Source: Terriglobia bacterium | Lineage (GTDB): Bacteria; Acidobacteriota; Terriglobia; Acidiferrales; UBA7541 | Direction of reading: 5' to 3' | Length of the DNA stretch: 64,000 nucleotides | Assembly (NCBI GenBank): GCA_020073605.1 | Contig: JAIQEW010000006.1 | Location: 1-64,000, forward strand | Shown here: positions 42,188 to 50,590 of the stretch, one piece after another | Layout of the letters: each line of letters starts with the position of its first letter | Numbering within the stretch: position 1 is the stretch's first letter | Notes under the pieces: generated by a model | What the model was told of the DNA's origin: nothing | Databases searched by the model: none | Seen by the model: the letters and a program-made list of their open reading frames with translations, nothing else | Translations under genes and position numbers: made by a program

Positions 42188-44424
42188 GGTGTCTCTTTTG
42201 CCTCGTTGGTCGAAGTGAGCCTGGAACAGTAACGGCCCAGGGTGCCGCTCGTAAACAGATAATCCTGTGAAGAAAAGACCGCGCCCGAAGGCGCTTCATA
42301 CGACGGCTCGGGCGCCTTGCACGATGCGGCCGCAACCTCGGAGCCGCCGCCCAGCAAATTCGCTTGTGAAAGATCGTAGCCCGCCACGTTCTGGCGGATT
42401 TCATCGAACGCAGCTTCGGGCGTCCGCAGCCGGATCGCCGAGCCGAGGCCCAGCATTCCGAGCTGGTGCGAAAGAATGCGGAGCAGGTCGAAATCGCTGC
42501 GCGGGCCCTGCGCATCGACCGCGCGATGCGTCAACTGAACTTCGCCCGCCGTGTTCGTGAGCGTCCCGTCCTTTTCGTACGTGGAGGCGGCCGGCAGGAC
42601 GACGTCCGCGCGCTGCGCCGTTTCCGTAAGGAACATGTCGTGGACGACGAGCAGCTCGAGCCCCGCGAGCCGGTCCGGCTGCGCCACGCCGAACGTCTTC
42701 AATGGATTCGCGCCGACGACGTAGAGAGCTTTCAATTTTCCACCGGCTGCGGCTTCCATCATTGCCCGCGCAGTCAGGCCGGGCGTTGCGGAAACTTCGC
42801 CGCCCCAGAGTTTTCCGAATCGCGCGCGCTCGGTAGCGTCCGCGAGAGGCGCGTAGCCGGGCAGGCGGTCGGGCAGGACTCCCAGGTCGGACGCGCCGCG
42901 CGAATTCGCGTAATCGCCGAGCGCCATGAATTTCGTCTTGCCGCCGAATCGCGCGCCGAAGGAAATCAGGTCGCGGATCGCCGAGCCTTGAATCTCCGCG
43001 CCAAACAGGACGACCACGTCTTTCTCGGCTTCGAGCGCGGCCTTCAGCTGGACCAGCGCTTCCGTGGTCTTCGCGTCGAGTTGCCCTTGTTCCGTCGCAA
43101 GCCAGCGAAGGGCCTGTCGTTCGCCGCCCTTGGCGACTTCCACCGCGATCTTCGCCTGGCGATGAATCTTGCTCGGGCGGCCGTTGATCGCGTAGAGCTT
43201 TAGGCCGTGATGGCGCACGCCAGTGCGAATCTGCCAGGCGACCAGCGGATTCTGCTGCGTCACATCATTGCCGATCAGCAGGATCGCAGGCGCGTTGTAT
43301 ACGTCGGCCATGGTCGCAAGCGAATCCTTGGCCCGCGGGCCGAGCGCCGCGGCAAGGCCGGCATAGTCAGCCGTGCGATGGTGATCGAGATTGTTCGTCC
43401 CGAGCGTCACGCGCGCGAAGCGATTGAGCAGGTAGTTCTCTTCGTTCGTGGTGTGATTCGAGCCGATCACGCCGATGGCGGCGGGGCCGTGAGCTTCGTG
43501 CACTTGCTTCAGACGCCGCGCGACTTCCTCGAGCGCGTCTTCCCAGCTCGCCGGCTCGAGCTTCCCGTTGCGCCGGACGAGCGGCTGGCGGACGCGTTCC
43601 GCATGCGTGGTGAAATCGAATCCGAAGCGGCCCTTGGCGCACAGGAACTCGCCGTTGATCCCCGAATGATCGCGATTATTGGCGCGCAGAATTTCGTTGT
43701 TGCGGACGCTCAGCGTGGTCTTGCAGCCGTTCGAGCAGTGCGCGCAGGGATTGCCGACGTAGGTCATTTCCCACGGGCGCGTCTGGTAGCGGTACGTGCC
43801 GCTCGTGAGCGCGCCTACCGGGCAAATATCGATGCACATCCCGCACTCTTCGCAGGCTAGTTCGCCGGGCTGGTTCGGGAGGATCACGGACTGCACGCCG
43901 CGCGAGCCGACGCCGAGCGCTTTCACGTCCATGCCCTCGTCGCAGACGCGCACGCACCGGAAGCAGAGAATGCAGCGCGGCGCATCGTAATACACCAGCG
44001 GCGACCACTTCTCTTCGGGAGAGTGCAGCTTTTCTTCGACGAAGCGCGTCTTGTCCAGCCCGTAGCGGAACGTCATGTCCTGCAATTCGCACTCGCCGCC
44101 CTTGTCGCACACGGGGCAATCGAGCGGGTGATTCGAGAGCAGGAATTCGATCATGTCCTTGCGGGCTTTGTGGACTTGCTCGGTATCGGTCTTCACCACC
44201 ATGCCGTCGGTGGCGACCAGCGTGCACGCGGTCTGGAGCTTGGGCACTTTCTCGACTTCGACCAGGCACATGCGGCAGGCGGCCTGAAGCGACAGCCCCG
44301 GGTAATAGCAGAACGACGGAACTTCGATCCCCTGCTTCTTGGCCGCCTCGATTACGAGCGTGCCCGCCGAGGTGGTCACTTGCTTCCCGTCGATTGTGAA
44401 CGCGATCTGTTTTTGTTCCGCCAT
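42145..44424 (-). CDS. nuoG: NADH-quinone oxidoreductase subunit G
   Basis: A 759-residue iron-sulfur subunit. The N-terminal 2Fe-2S domain (CYYPGLSLQAACRMCLVEV), the HPLDCPVCDKGGECELQD motif, RCILCFRCVRVC and ACEECGMCIDICPVGAL are visible, then the molybdopterin-oxidoreductase-like part beginning with CAHCSNGC and a Cys about 27 residues later, i.e. the ligand set for the extra cluster N7. A long low-similarity C-terminal part resembles other bacterial NuoG. The C-terminus overlaps nuoH. Confidence 0.95.
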   Translation of the reverse strand: MAEQKQIAFTIDGKQVTTSAGTLVIEAAKKQGIEVPSFCYYPGLSLQAACRMCLVEVEKVPKLQTACTLVATDGMVVKTDTEQVHKARKDMIEFLLSNHPLDCPVCDKGGECELQDMTFRYGLDKTRFVEEKLHSPEEKWSPLVYYDAPRCILCFRCVRVCDEGMDVKALGVGSRGVQSVILPNQPGELACEECGMCIDICPVGALTSGTYRYQTRPWEMTYVGNPCAHCSNGCKTTLSVRNNEILRANNRDHSGINGEFLCAKGRFGFDFTTHAERVRQPLVRRNGKLEPASWEDALEEVARRLKQVHEAHGPAAIGVIGSNHTTNEENYLLNRFARVTLGTNNLDHHRTADYAGLAAALGPRAKDSLATMADVYNAPAILLIGNDVTQQNPLVAWQIRTGVRHHGLKLYAINGRPSKIHRQAKIAVEVAKGGERQALRWLATEQGQLDAKTTEALVQLKAALEAEKDVVVLFGAEIQGSAIRDLISFGARFGGKTKFMALGDYANSRGASDLGVLPDRLPGYAPLADATERARFGKLWGGEVSATPGLTARAMMEAAAGGKLKALYVVGANPLKTFGVAQPDRLAGLELLVVHDMFLTETAQRADVVLPAASTYEKDGTLTNTAGEVQLTHRAVDAQGPRSDFDLLRILSHQLGMLGLGSAIRLRTPEAAFDEIRQNVAGYDLSQANLLGGGSEVAAASCKAPEPSYEAPSGAVFSSQDYLFTSGTLGRYCSRLTSTNEAKETPWGSSPNTQSWWYR

Positions 44425-44431
44425 GATTGCC

Positions 44432-46264
44432 CTAACGCGCCCCGGCGATCATTTCGGCGGGCTTGTAGGCGCACTTGCCCGCGAGATGATCCTCAAATTC
44501 GTTTCGCCATTTCTTGACGATGCTGATCGTCGGCAGCGCCGCGGCGTCGCCGAGCGGGCAGAAAGTCCGCCCAAGCATGTTTTTCGCGAGCTCGTCGATC
44601 AGCGGAATATCTTCCGCGCGTCCGCCGCCTCCGTGGAACCGGTCGAGCATCTTACGCAGCCACGCCGTCCCTTCGCGGCAGGGAATGCACCAGCCGCAGG
44701 ACTCGTGCGCGTAGAAGTGCATGATCCGCCGCGCGACGTCCACCATGCAGGTGTCTTCGTCCATCACCACCGTGCCGCCCGAGCCGAGCATCGACCCGGC
44801 TTTCGCCACCGAATCGTAGTCCATCGCGATGTCGATTTCGTCGGCCGTAAGCAGCGGACAGGAGCTGCCGCCAGGAATCACGGCCTTCAGTTTCTTGCCG
44901 CCACGCACGCCGCCTGCCACTTCTTCAATCAGGCGTCGCAGGGGGAAGCCGAGTGGCAGTTCGTAAATTCCGGGGCGATTCACGTGGCCGGAGATCGAAT
45001 AAAGGCGCGTGCCGCCATTTTTCGGCGTGCCCAGATTCGCGTAGGCCTCGCCGCCCATCCGGATCACGGCGGGCACGGTGCTCAGTGTCTCCGCGTTATT
45101 GATCACGGTCGGGCAGCCGTAAAGACCCACAACCGCGGGGAACGGAGGGCGGATGCGCGGATAACCGCGCTTTCCCTCGAGCGATTCCATCAGCGCCGAT
45201 TCCTCGCCGCACTCGTACGCGCCCGCGCCCGTATGCGTCGCCAGATCGAAATCGAATCCGCTGCCGACGATGTTCTTCCCGAGATAGCCCTTCGCGTAGG
45301 CTTCGGCGATCGCCGCATCCATGATGTCGATGACGTAGCGGTATTCGCCGCGGATGTAGATGTAGCCTTGATGCGCCCCGACCGCGCGGCCCGCGATCAC
45401 CACGCCTTCAATCAACTGGTGCGGATCCATCTCCATCAGCGGGCGGTCCTTGCAGGTGCCCGGCTCGCTTTCGTCCGCGTTCGCGAGAATGTATTTCGGC
45501 TTGCTGGTGTCCTTCGGGACGAAGCTCCACTTCATTCCGGCAGGGAAGCCCGCGCCGCCGCGCCCGCGCAGGTTCGACTTCTTCACTTCGTCGATGATCT
45601 GATCGGGCGTCATCTCCTTGAGCGCCTTTTCGAGCGCCCGATAGCCGTCGTTGTTGCGGTACACGTCGATCTTGTTCGAATTCGGGATACCGAAGCGTTT
45701 GCTGATCACGGGCACTTCGGCGGGCAGGCGCTCGTGCAGCGCTCCGGCAGTGACGGGCGAAGGCTTCGGCTTCTTTCCCGCCTGAAGCTGCTCGAAGATC
45801 GCGTCCACTTTGTCCGCGTCGAGATTCTCGTAGAAGTCGTAGTTCACCTGCATGGCGGGCGCGCCGGTGCAGGCGCCGATGCATTCGACTTCCTCCAGAG
45901 AAAACGTGCCGCTTGGCGCCACTTCCTTGTGGCCGATGCCCAGCCGCTTCTGGACGTGCTGGTAGAGTTCGTTGCCGCCGCGGAGCATGCAGGAAATGTT
46001 GGTGCAGACCTGAACGTGATACCGCCCGGCGGGCTTGCGCCGCAGCATTGAGTAGTACGCGAGCGTTTCCTCCACCTGAATCATGTTGAGGTCGAGGCGC
46101 TTCGCGATCTCTTCGAGGATTTCGTCGCCCAGGGACCCGAACTGGTCCTGCGCGTACAGCATCATGGGGATCAGCGCCGAGCGCTTGACCGGATAGCGGC
46201 CGGCAAGTTCTTTGAATTTGGCTTCAAGCGGCGCTGGCAGTTGCATGATCCGGTTTTCGCCCAC
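44432..46264 (-). CDS. nuoEF: Fused NADH-quinone oxidoreductase subunits E and F
   Basis: A 610-residue fusion. Residues about 1-165 are NuoE with its 2Fe-2S thioredoxin-like domain (VCTNISCMLRGG, ECIGACTGAPAM). After a short Lys/Pro linker, residues about 185-605 are NuoF: SNLRGRGGAGFPAGMKWSF for NADH and FMN binding, ANADESEPGTCKDR, GAGAYECGEESALMESLEGK, and the 4Fe-4S ligands in ESCGWCIPCREG. GTG start; nuoG follows 7 nt after. The fusion keeps the two flavoprotein subunits in fixed ratio. Confidence 0.95.
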   Translation of the reverse strand: MGENRIMQLPAPLEAKFKELAGRYPVKRSALIPMMLYAQDQFGSLGDEILEEIAKRLDLNMIQVEETLAYYSMLRRKPAGRYHVQVCTNISCMLRGGNELYQHVQKRLGIGHKEVAPSGTFSLEEVECIGACTGAPAMQVNYDFYENLDADKVDAIFEQLQAGKKPKPSPVTAGALHERLPAEVPVISKRFGIPNSNKIDVYRNNDGYRALEKALKEMTPDQIIDEVKKSNLRGRGGAGFPAGMKWSFVPKDTSKPKYILANADESEPGTCKDRPLMEMDPHQLIEGVVIAGRAVGAHQGYIYIRGEYRYVIDIMDAAIAEAYAKGYLGKNIVGSGFDFDLATHTGAGAYECGEESALMESLEGKRGYPRIRPPFPAVVGLYGCPTVINNAETLSTVPAVIRMGGEAYANLGTPKNGGTRLYSISGHVNRPGIYELPLGFPLRRLIEEVAGGVRGGKKLKAVIPGGSSCPLLTADEIDIAMDYDSVAKAGSMLGSGGTVVMDEDTCMVDVARRIMHFYAHESCGWCIPCREGTAWLRKMLDRFHGGGGRAEDIPLIDELAKNMLGRTFCPLGDAAALPTISIVKKWRNEFEDHLAGKCAYKPAEMIAGAR

Positions 46265-46273
46265 CCTGAGCGG

Positions 46274-47482
46274 CTAGCGGTCTACTTCTCCCAACACAAT
46301 ATCGGTTGTGCCGATGCACGCCACCACGTCGGCGATCAGCCGGCCTTCGCAAAGCTTCGGCAGCGATTGCAGGTTCACGAACGATGGCGTGCGGAATTTC
46401 ACGCGATACGGCTTTGCCGAGCCGTCGCTGGCCATGAAGACGCCCAATTCGCCGCGCGGCGATTCGATCGCCTGATAGACTTCGCCCGGCGGCGCTGCGA
46501 ATCCCTCGGTGAAGATTTTGAAGTGATAGATCAATCCTTCGATCGAGGTTTTCATCTCTTCGCGCGATGGCGGTATCACTCCGGGCACCACGGCGCGAAA
46601 AGGGCCTTCGGACGGAATCTTCTCCATCGCTTGACGAACGATCTTGATGCTCTCGCGAATTTCGGCGATGCGTACCTGATACCGCGCGAAGCAATCGCCC
46701 GCCGTCTGTGTCTGGACCTTGAAATCGAACTCGTCGTAGCTCGAATATGGAAACACCTTGCGGATGTCGTAGGCCACGCCGCTCGCGCGCAGCAGGGGGC
46801 CTGAAACGCCCATGGCGATCGCGTCTTCGGGGCTCAGGTAGCCGACGCCCTTGGTTCGCGCCATCCAGATGCGGTTCTGCGTCAGCAGGTCTTCGTATTC
46901 GTCGATGTGAGCGGGCAGGGAATCAATCACGCGCCGCACGCGATCGAGCCAGTCCGGCGGCGGTTCGAGCGCGAGTCCGCCGATGCGGAAGTAGCTAGTC
47001 ATCATCCGCTGGCCGGATACGTACTCGTAAATCTTCATGATCTCTTCGCGCTCGCGGAAGCTGTAAAGGAACACAGACATCGCGCCGAGATCGATCGCGT
47101 GCGTCCCGAGCCACACAAGGTGCGAAGTGATGCGCGTCAGCTCCGTGAGCAGCACCCGGATGTATTGCGCGCGCTTGGGCACCTCGATCCCGATCAGCCT
47201 TTCGGCGGCCAGGCAGAAGCCCAGATTGTTCGAGAGCGGCGCGAGGTAGTCGATGCGGTCGGTGAGCGTGATGCACTGCGAATACGTCTTCGATTCGCAG
47301 GATTTTTCGATGCCCGTATGCAGGTAGCCGATCACGGGCTTTGCCTTGAGCACGATTTCGCCGTCCAGCTCCAGGATCACGCGCAGCACACCGTGCGTCG
47401 ATGGGTGCTGCGGCCCCATGTTGAGGACCATCGGCTCGGCGGGGCCGGCGGGCGTCTCGATCATGGTTGTCCTCGTGTTCAT
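46274..47482 (-). CDS. nuoD: NADH-quinone oxidoreductase subunit D
   Basis: A 402-residue 49-kDa-type subunit that forms the quinone cavity with NuoB. Motifs: LNMGPQHPSTHGVLRV near residue 20, IGYLHTGIEKSCESKTYSQ near 50, DRIDYLAPLSNNLGF near 75, and IGTTDIVLGEVDR at the C-terminus. ATG start. Confidence 0.96.
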   Translation of the reverse strand: MNTRTTMIETPAGPAEPMVLNMGPQHPSTHGVLRVILELDGEIVLKAKPVIGYLHTGIEKSCESKTYSQCITLTDRIDYLAPLSNNLGFCLAAERLIGIEVPKRAQYIRVLLTELTRITSHLVWLGTHAIDLGAMSVFLYSFREREEIMKIYEYVSGQRMMTSYFRIGGLALEPPPDWLDRVRRVIDSLPAHIDEYEDLLTQNRIWMARTKGVGYLSPEDAIAMGVSGPLLRASGVAYDIRKVFPYSSYDEFDFKVQTQTAGDCFARYQVRIAEIRESIKIVRQAMEKIPSEGPFRAVVPGVIPPSREEMKTSIEGLIYHFKIFTEGFAAPPGEVYQAIESPRGELGVFMASDGSAKPYRVKFRTPSFVNLQSLPKLCEGRLIADVVACIGTTDIVLGEVDR

Positions 47483-47505
47483 AGCTCAGCCATGTCCATG
47501 AAAGC

Positions 47506-47982
47506 CTAGCGAAACCCTTCCACGGGATAATCCTTCCGGAGCGGGTGCCCCTCCCACTCGTCCGGCAACAAGATGCGCGTCAGGTCGGGGTGCCCCGTGA
47601 AGCGAACGCCAAAAAGGTCGAAATTCTCGCGCTCGTGCCAGTTGGCCGTCGGCCACACGGAAGTCACCGATGGCGCCGACGCTTCGCTGCCCGGCAAGCG
47701 CACCCGCAAGCGCAGGCGCTGCTGCCGCTCGAGCGAAAGCAGCTCGTAATTCAGTTCGAAGCGAGGCTCGATCGGGAATCGGTCAACCGTGGTGATGTCG
47801 GAAAGAAATGTAAACCGCAGGGTGGGCTCGGTCGCAAGATATTCGGCCGTGCGCAGCAGATGGCTCTGCGGCACGACGACCGTGGTTTCGCCTCGGAACT
47901 CGATCACTTCGGCGACGGCCTTCGCGTCCCAGTCCTTGAGTTTCTGCACAACAGGGTTCTTGCCGATTTCCTGTGATTCCAC
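47506..47982 (-). CDS. nuoC: NADH-quinone oxidoreductase subunit C
   Basis: A 158-residue 30-kDa-type subunit: LRFTFLSDITTVDRFP near residue 55, VWPTANWHERENFDLFGVRF near 110, and the C-terminal DEWEGHPLRKDYPVEGF. GTG start, 25 nt after nuoA with no room for nuoB. Confidence 0.94.
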   Translation of the reverse strand: MESQEIGKNPVVQKLKDWDAKAVAEVIEFRGETTVVVPQSHLLRTAEYLATEPTLRFTFLSDITTVDRFPIEPRFELNYELLSLERQQRLRLRVRLPGSEASAPSVTSVWPTANWHERENFDLFGVRFTGHPDLTRILLPDEWEGHPLRKDYPVEGFR

Positions 47983-48007
47983 GATGGATCCGATTCCGGA
48001 GGGGCGG

Positions 48008-48379
48008 TTACCGGTCCCAGTCGAGCGCGCCCTTCTTCCAGAGGAAAATGTATCCGACCAGCAGGATCATAATGTAGAGCAACATCTCCACAAAGCCAAA
48101 CACATTCAGTTGGTGGTAGACGAGCGCCCAGGGATACAGAAAGATGGCCTCGATATCGAACAGAATGAAAATCAACGCTACCATGTAGAAATGCACGGAA
48201 AAAGGGTGCCGCGCGTCACCCGTGGGGCTGATTCCGCACTCGTACGGTTGATCCTTCTCGCGCGAGTGCTTGTGCCTGCCTACTAGCGTGGAGGCCGTAA
48301 TCAGCACGGCGGCCAGCCCGGCCGCCAGTATAAACATCAGCAAAAGTGGGCCGTAATTGTCGAGGTAGTTGCTGTCCAT
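48008..48379 (-). CDS. nuoA: NADH-quinone oxidoreductase subunit A
   Basis: A 123-residue membrane subunit with three helices; the second-loop signature KDQPYECGISPTGDARHPF near residue 42 and FYMVALIFILFDIEAIFLYP near 65 are diagnostic. First gene of the nuo operon. The ATG is only about 9 nt downstream of the predicted transcription start and has no ribosome-binding site. A longer in-frame extension upstream would run through the promoter and is rejected. Confidence 0.95.
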   Translation of the reverse strand: MDSNYLDNYGPLLLMFILAAGLAAVLITASTLVGRHKHSREKDQPYECGISPTGDARHPFSVHFYMVALIFILFDIEAIFLYPWALVYHQLNVFGFVEMLLYIMILLVGYIFLWKKGALDWDR

Positions 48380-48394
48380 TTTCGATGCGCTGCT

Positions 48395-48423
48395 ATAATA
48401 GCGTTCGAGCCAGGATCGGTCAA
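48395..48423 (-). promoter_or_regulatory. Sigma-70 promoter of the nuo operon
   Basis: On the minus strand: TTGACC, a 17-nt spacer and TATTAT, nearly the consensus. The predicted start lies about 9 nt before the nuoA ATG. On the plus strand the same block contains TATAAT (48394-48399), which may serve the divergent gene at 48491 with a weak TTGCTG 19 nt upstream. Confidence 0.75.
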
Positions 48424-48490
48424 ATGAACTCCCCAAGATTTTATTCGTCGCGGCGTTCCCCGGAACGCCCCGGGAGGGAATCGGCTGTCG

Positions 48491-49081
48491 ATGAGTTCCG
48501 GATTTAACACGGACGTCCACGTCGGCGACCAGGTGTTCCACGTCCAGACGGAGGATCGGGGCCCGCACCATCCCGTCATCGATACGGCCGTGTACCAGCA
48601 CGGGCGCGTCCTGCACCGGCGAGCATCCAGCTACGAGGAATTTGCGGGCTCCACGGAATTCAGCGCGGAAACGCTGCGCGAACGCGTGGCACATCAGCAT
48701 CGCGCGGTGATCGACGATCTGCGCGCGGGCGCTCTCGCCACAGAGATTGCCGCCGCGGCGGAGCAGGAAATTCGCGCGGCCGGGATTCAGGTGCAGCTTC
48801 TCAATCCGCAGTCATGGCTCGCGGGCGGCACCGTCTCGCTCGATGTGGAGATCGTGCGGCGAGCCGACCGGCAGCCGCAGGCGGGCGTTCAGGTGGAAGC
48901 CGCGATCGAGGGTGCCGCGGGAAATGCTCGCCACACGGGCACGAGCGACGATCAAGGCCGCGTGAAGATTGAATTTCCACTCCCGCCTCTCGGGAAGGGC
49001 AATCTGGCGCTCGTCATCCAGGCCAGCGCGGATGCCGGCAAGGACGAGATTCGCTTCGCGATGCGCTCGCGGCAAAAGTGA
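48491..49081 (+). CDS. Hypothetical protein with conserved N-terminal VHVGDQVFHVQTED motif
   Basis: A 196-residue soluble protein. The N-terminal 45 residues have a regular strand-rich pattern (VHVGDQVFHVQTEDRGPHHP), a helical middle follows, and residues about 95-190 look like a beta-sandwich (VQLLNPQSWLAGGTVSLDVE, then GRVKIEFPLPP), possibly an Ig-like or carboxypeptidase-regulatory-type fold. No signal peptide. I do not recognise the family. It diverges from the nuo operon. Confidence 0.7.
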   Translation: MSSGFNTDVHVGDQVFHVQTEDRGPHHPVIDTAVYQHGRVLHRRASSYEEFAGSTEFSAETLRERVAHQHRAVIDDLRAGALATEIAAAAEQEIRAAGIQVQLLNPQSWLAGGTVSLDVEIVRRADRQPQAGVQVEAAIEGAAGNARHTGTSDDQGRVKIEFPLPPLGKGNLALVIQASADAGKDEIRFAMRSRQK

Positions 49082-49097
49082 CGATCCGACCAGGATC

Positions 49098-49144
49098 GTC
49101 ATCCCGAAGGAGTCCGCCGCGGCGGACGAGCTGAGGGATCTCTC
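49098..49144. repeat. REP-like palindromic element
   Basis: Nested inverted repeats: outer atccc/gggat (49101-49105 with 49135-49139) and inner perfect 16-bp palindrome gtccgccgcggcggac (49112-49127), in the frame gtcatcccgaaggag...gagctgagggatctctc. This form resembles dispersed extragenic palindromes common in acidobacterial and other GC-rich genomes. A separate 9-bp hairpin (49079-49087 with 49093-49101) overlaps its left edge and the stop of the preceding gene. Confidence 0.6.
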
Positions 49145-49170
49145 ATCGTTCTTATCCAGCGCAACCACCA

Positions 49171-49371
49171 ATGACGGTCACAATCAACGGCGAGCGCCGC
49201 GAAATCCCCGAAAACCTGAACGTCGTCGCGCTGCTCGATCACCTCGGCATGAAGAGCGATCGCGTGGCGATCGAGCGCAACCTGGATATTCTTCCTCGCG
49301 CCCGCTGGCAGGAGACTCGCGTCCAACCGAACGACAGCTTCGAAATCGTCCAGTTTGTCGGCGGGGGCTAG
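49171..49371 (+). CDS. thiS: Sulfur carrier protein ThiS
   Basis: A 66-residue ubiquitin-fold protein (MTVTINGERREIPENLNVVA, RVAIERN) ending in Gly-Gly, the tail that is adenylylated and thiocarboxylated to give sulfur for the thiazole of thiamine. No thiG or thiF is adjacent. Its stop shares CTAG with the convergent gene. Confidence 0.9.
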   Translation: MTVTINGERREIPENLNVVALLDHLGMKSDRVAIERNLDILPRARWQETRVQPNDSFEIVQFVGGG

Positions 49372-49775
49372 CGGCCCTTCTTTTTCCGCGCCAGGTACTT
49401 CTTCCACGGCTTCCAGTAATACTTCGGCCAACCCAGGCGGACGCCCTTGTGGTCGTGCGCCGGGACGTTCGCGTGGACAAGATCGATCTGCCCTCCACCC
49501 GGAGCCTTGCTGAATCGCAGAATCAGGATCGAATCGGGATCGCCGGCCTTCCAGTGCGTAGCGCGCCACGACTGCACGATCAAGCGCTTCGGCACGATCA
49601 GAAGATTGCGTCCGCGGAGCTGACCGTTCCACGCCGTGAACGTGCCGCCCGGCTTGCGGCTCATGCGGGCCTTGCCGCCCGTGGCCGCGGAATGCTTCTT
49701 CGAGTCCAGGTAGGTTTCGAATAGCTCGTTCGGCGAAGCCGCCAGCCGAACGGATTGCTGGATGGCTTTCGTCAT
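49368..49775 (-). CDS. SRPBCC/AHSA1-like protein
   Basis: A 135-residue protein with the helix-grip pattern of the SRPBCC (Bet v 1-like) fold: SVRLAASPNELFETYLDS at the start, then strands ending IDLVHANVPAHDHKGVRLGW and a C-terminal helix PKYYWKPWKKYLARKKKG. It may bind a small hydrophobic ligand; function unknown. Downstream of ribA by spacing and orientation. Confidence 0.78.
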   Translation of the reverse strand: MTKAIQQSVRLAASPNELFETYLDSKKHSAATGGKARMSRKPGGTFTAWNGQLRGRNLLIVPKRLIVQSWRATHWKAGDPDSILILRFSKAPGGGQIDLVHANVPAHDHKGVRLGWPKYYWKPWKKYLARKKKGR

Positions 49776-49809
49776 GGAAGCACCTCTCCCACGTTAAGGA
49801 CAGCCGAGT

Positions 49810-50424
49810 CTACAGCCCCGCGAGGATATGGCCGAGCTTCTGCTTTTTCGTGCGCAGGTAGGCGCGCGAATGATGGCTGGTGCGCGGGCGGCAGGGAATT
49901 CGCTCGACGACGCGAACGCCGCCGCGCTCGAGCTGGTTGATCTTATCTGGGTTGTTCGAGAGCAGCCGCACCCTGCGGACGCCCAGCGCCTTCAGCGCCG
50001 CCGCCGCGAAATCGTAATCGCGCGAGTCGGCCGCGAATCCCAGCTGGCGGTTCGCTTCCACGGTATCGAGGCCTTCGTCTTGGAGCTCGTAGGCCTTCAC
50101 CTTGTTGATCAGGCCGATGCCGCGGCCCTCCTGCGGCAGGTAGAGCACGATTCCGGAGCGTGCCTTTGCGATCTTGCGAAGCGAGAGCTCGAGCTGGGCG
50201 CGGCAGTCGCATCGCTCGGACATGAAGACATCGCCCGTCAGGCATTGCGAATGGATCCGGACGAGGGGCGCAGTGCCGGGTTTCAGCCGCCCGTGCTGTA
50301 TGGCCACGGCCTCTTCGTCCGGCCCGCGGCCTTTGATTCCGGCGATCGAAAAAGGGCCAAACCGCGTGGGCAATACAGCCCGCGCCACCACCCGCGCCTT
50401 CCCTTGTCGCTTCGAGCGTTTCAT
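49810..50424 (-). CDS. ribA: GTP cyclohydrolase II
   Basis: A 204-residue stand-alone RibA, first step of riboflavin synthesis. Motifs: RIHSQCLTGDVFMSERCDC near residue 55 with the zinc cysteines, LPQEGRGIGLINKVKAYELQ near 95, and LLSNNPDK near 153. The ribB (DHBP synthase) half found in many bacteria is absent. Basic N-terminus (MKRSKRQGKAR). Confidence 0.95.
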   Translation of the reverse strand: MKRSKRQGKARVVARAVLPTRFGPFSIAGIKGRGPDEEAVAIQHGRLKPGTAPLVRIHSQCLTGDVFMSERCDCRAQLELSLRKIAKARSGIVLYLPQEGRGIGLINKVKAYELQDEGLDTVEANRQLGFAADSRDYDFAAAALKALGVRRVRLLSNNPDKINQLERGGVRVVERIPCRPRTSHHSRAYLRTKKQKLGHILAGL

Positions 50425-50590
50425 GTAAGCCGGTCATTATAGCAGGGTTGTAAGACCTGCCCCTTCGCCTTCCGCAGCGGCATCGCGCGCATTCCACAAA
50501 TGGCGCGCTAAGAAACAGCTCGAAATTGCTGATGTGTTGCATAGATTCTTTTCGTGAAAGCGCCAGGAGAGCCGTTGATAAAGTAAGACA

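Noticed and set aside
44339-46051. 570-residue open frame opposite nuoEF
   Set aside because: Shadow of a confident gene; low-complexity Arg/His/Asp-rich composition.
47983-48007. nuoB between nuoA and nuoC
   Set aside because: Only 25 nt are available; no NuoB cysteine motif in any frame nearby.
49082-49170. TPP riboswitch upstream of thiS
   Set aside because: The gap holds palindromes of REP type but none of the conserved THI-box sequence (CUGAGA...ACCUGAUC).
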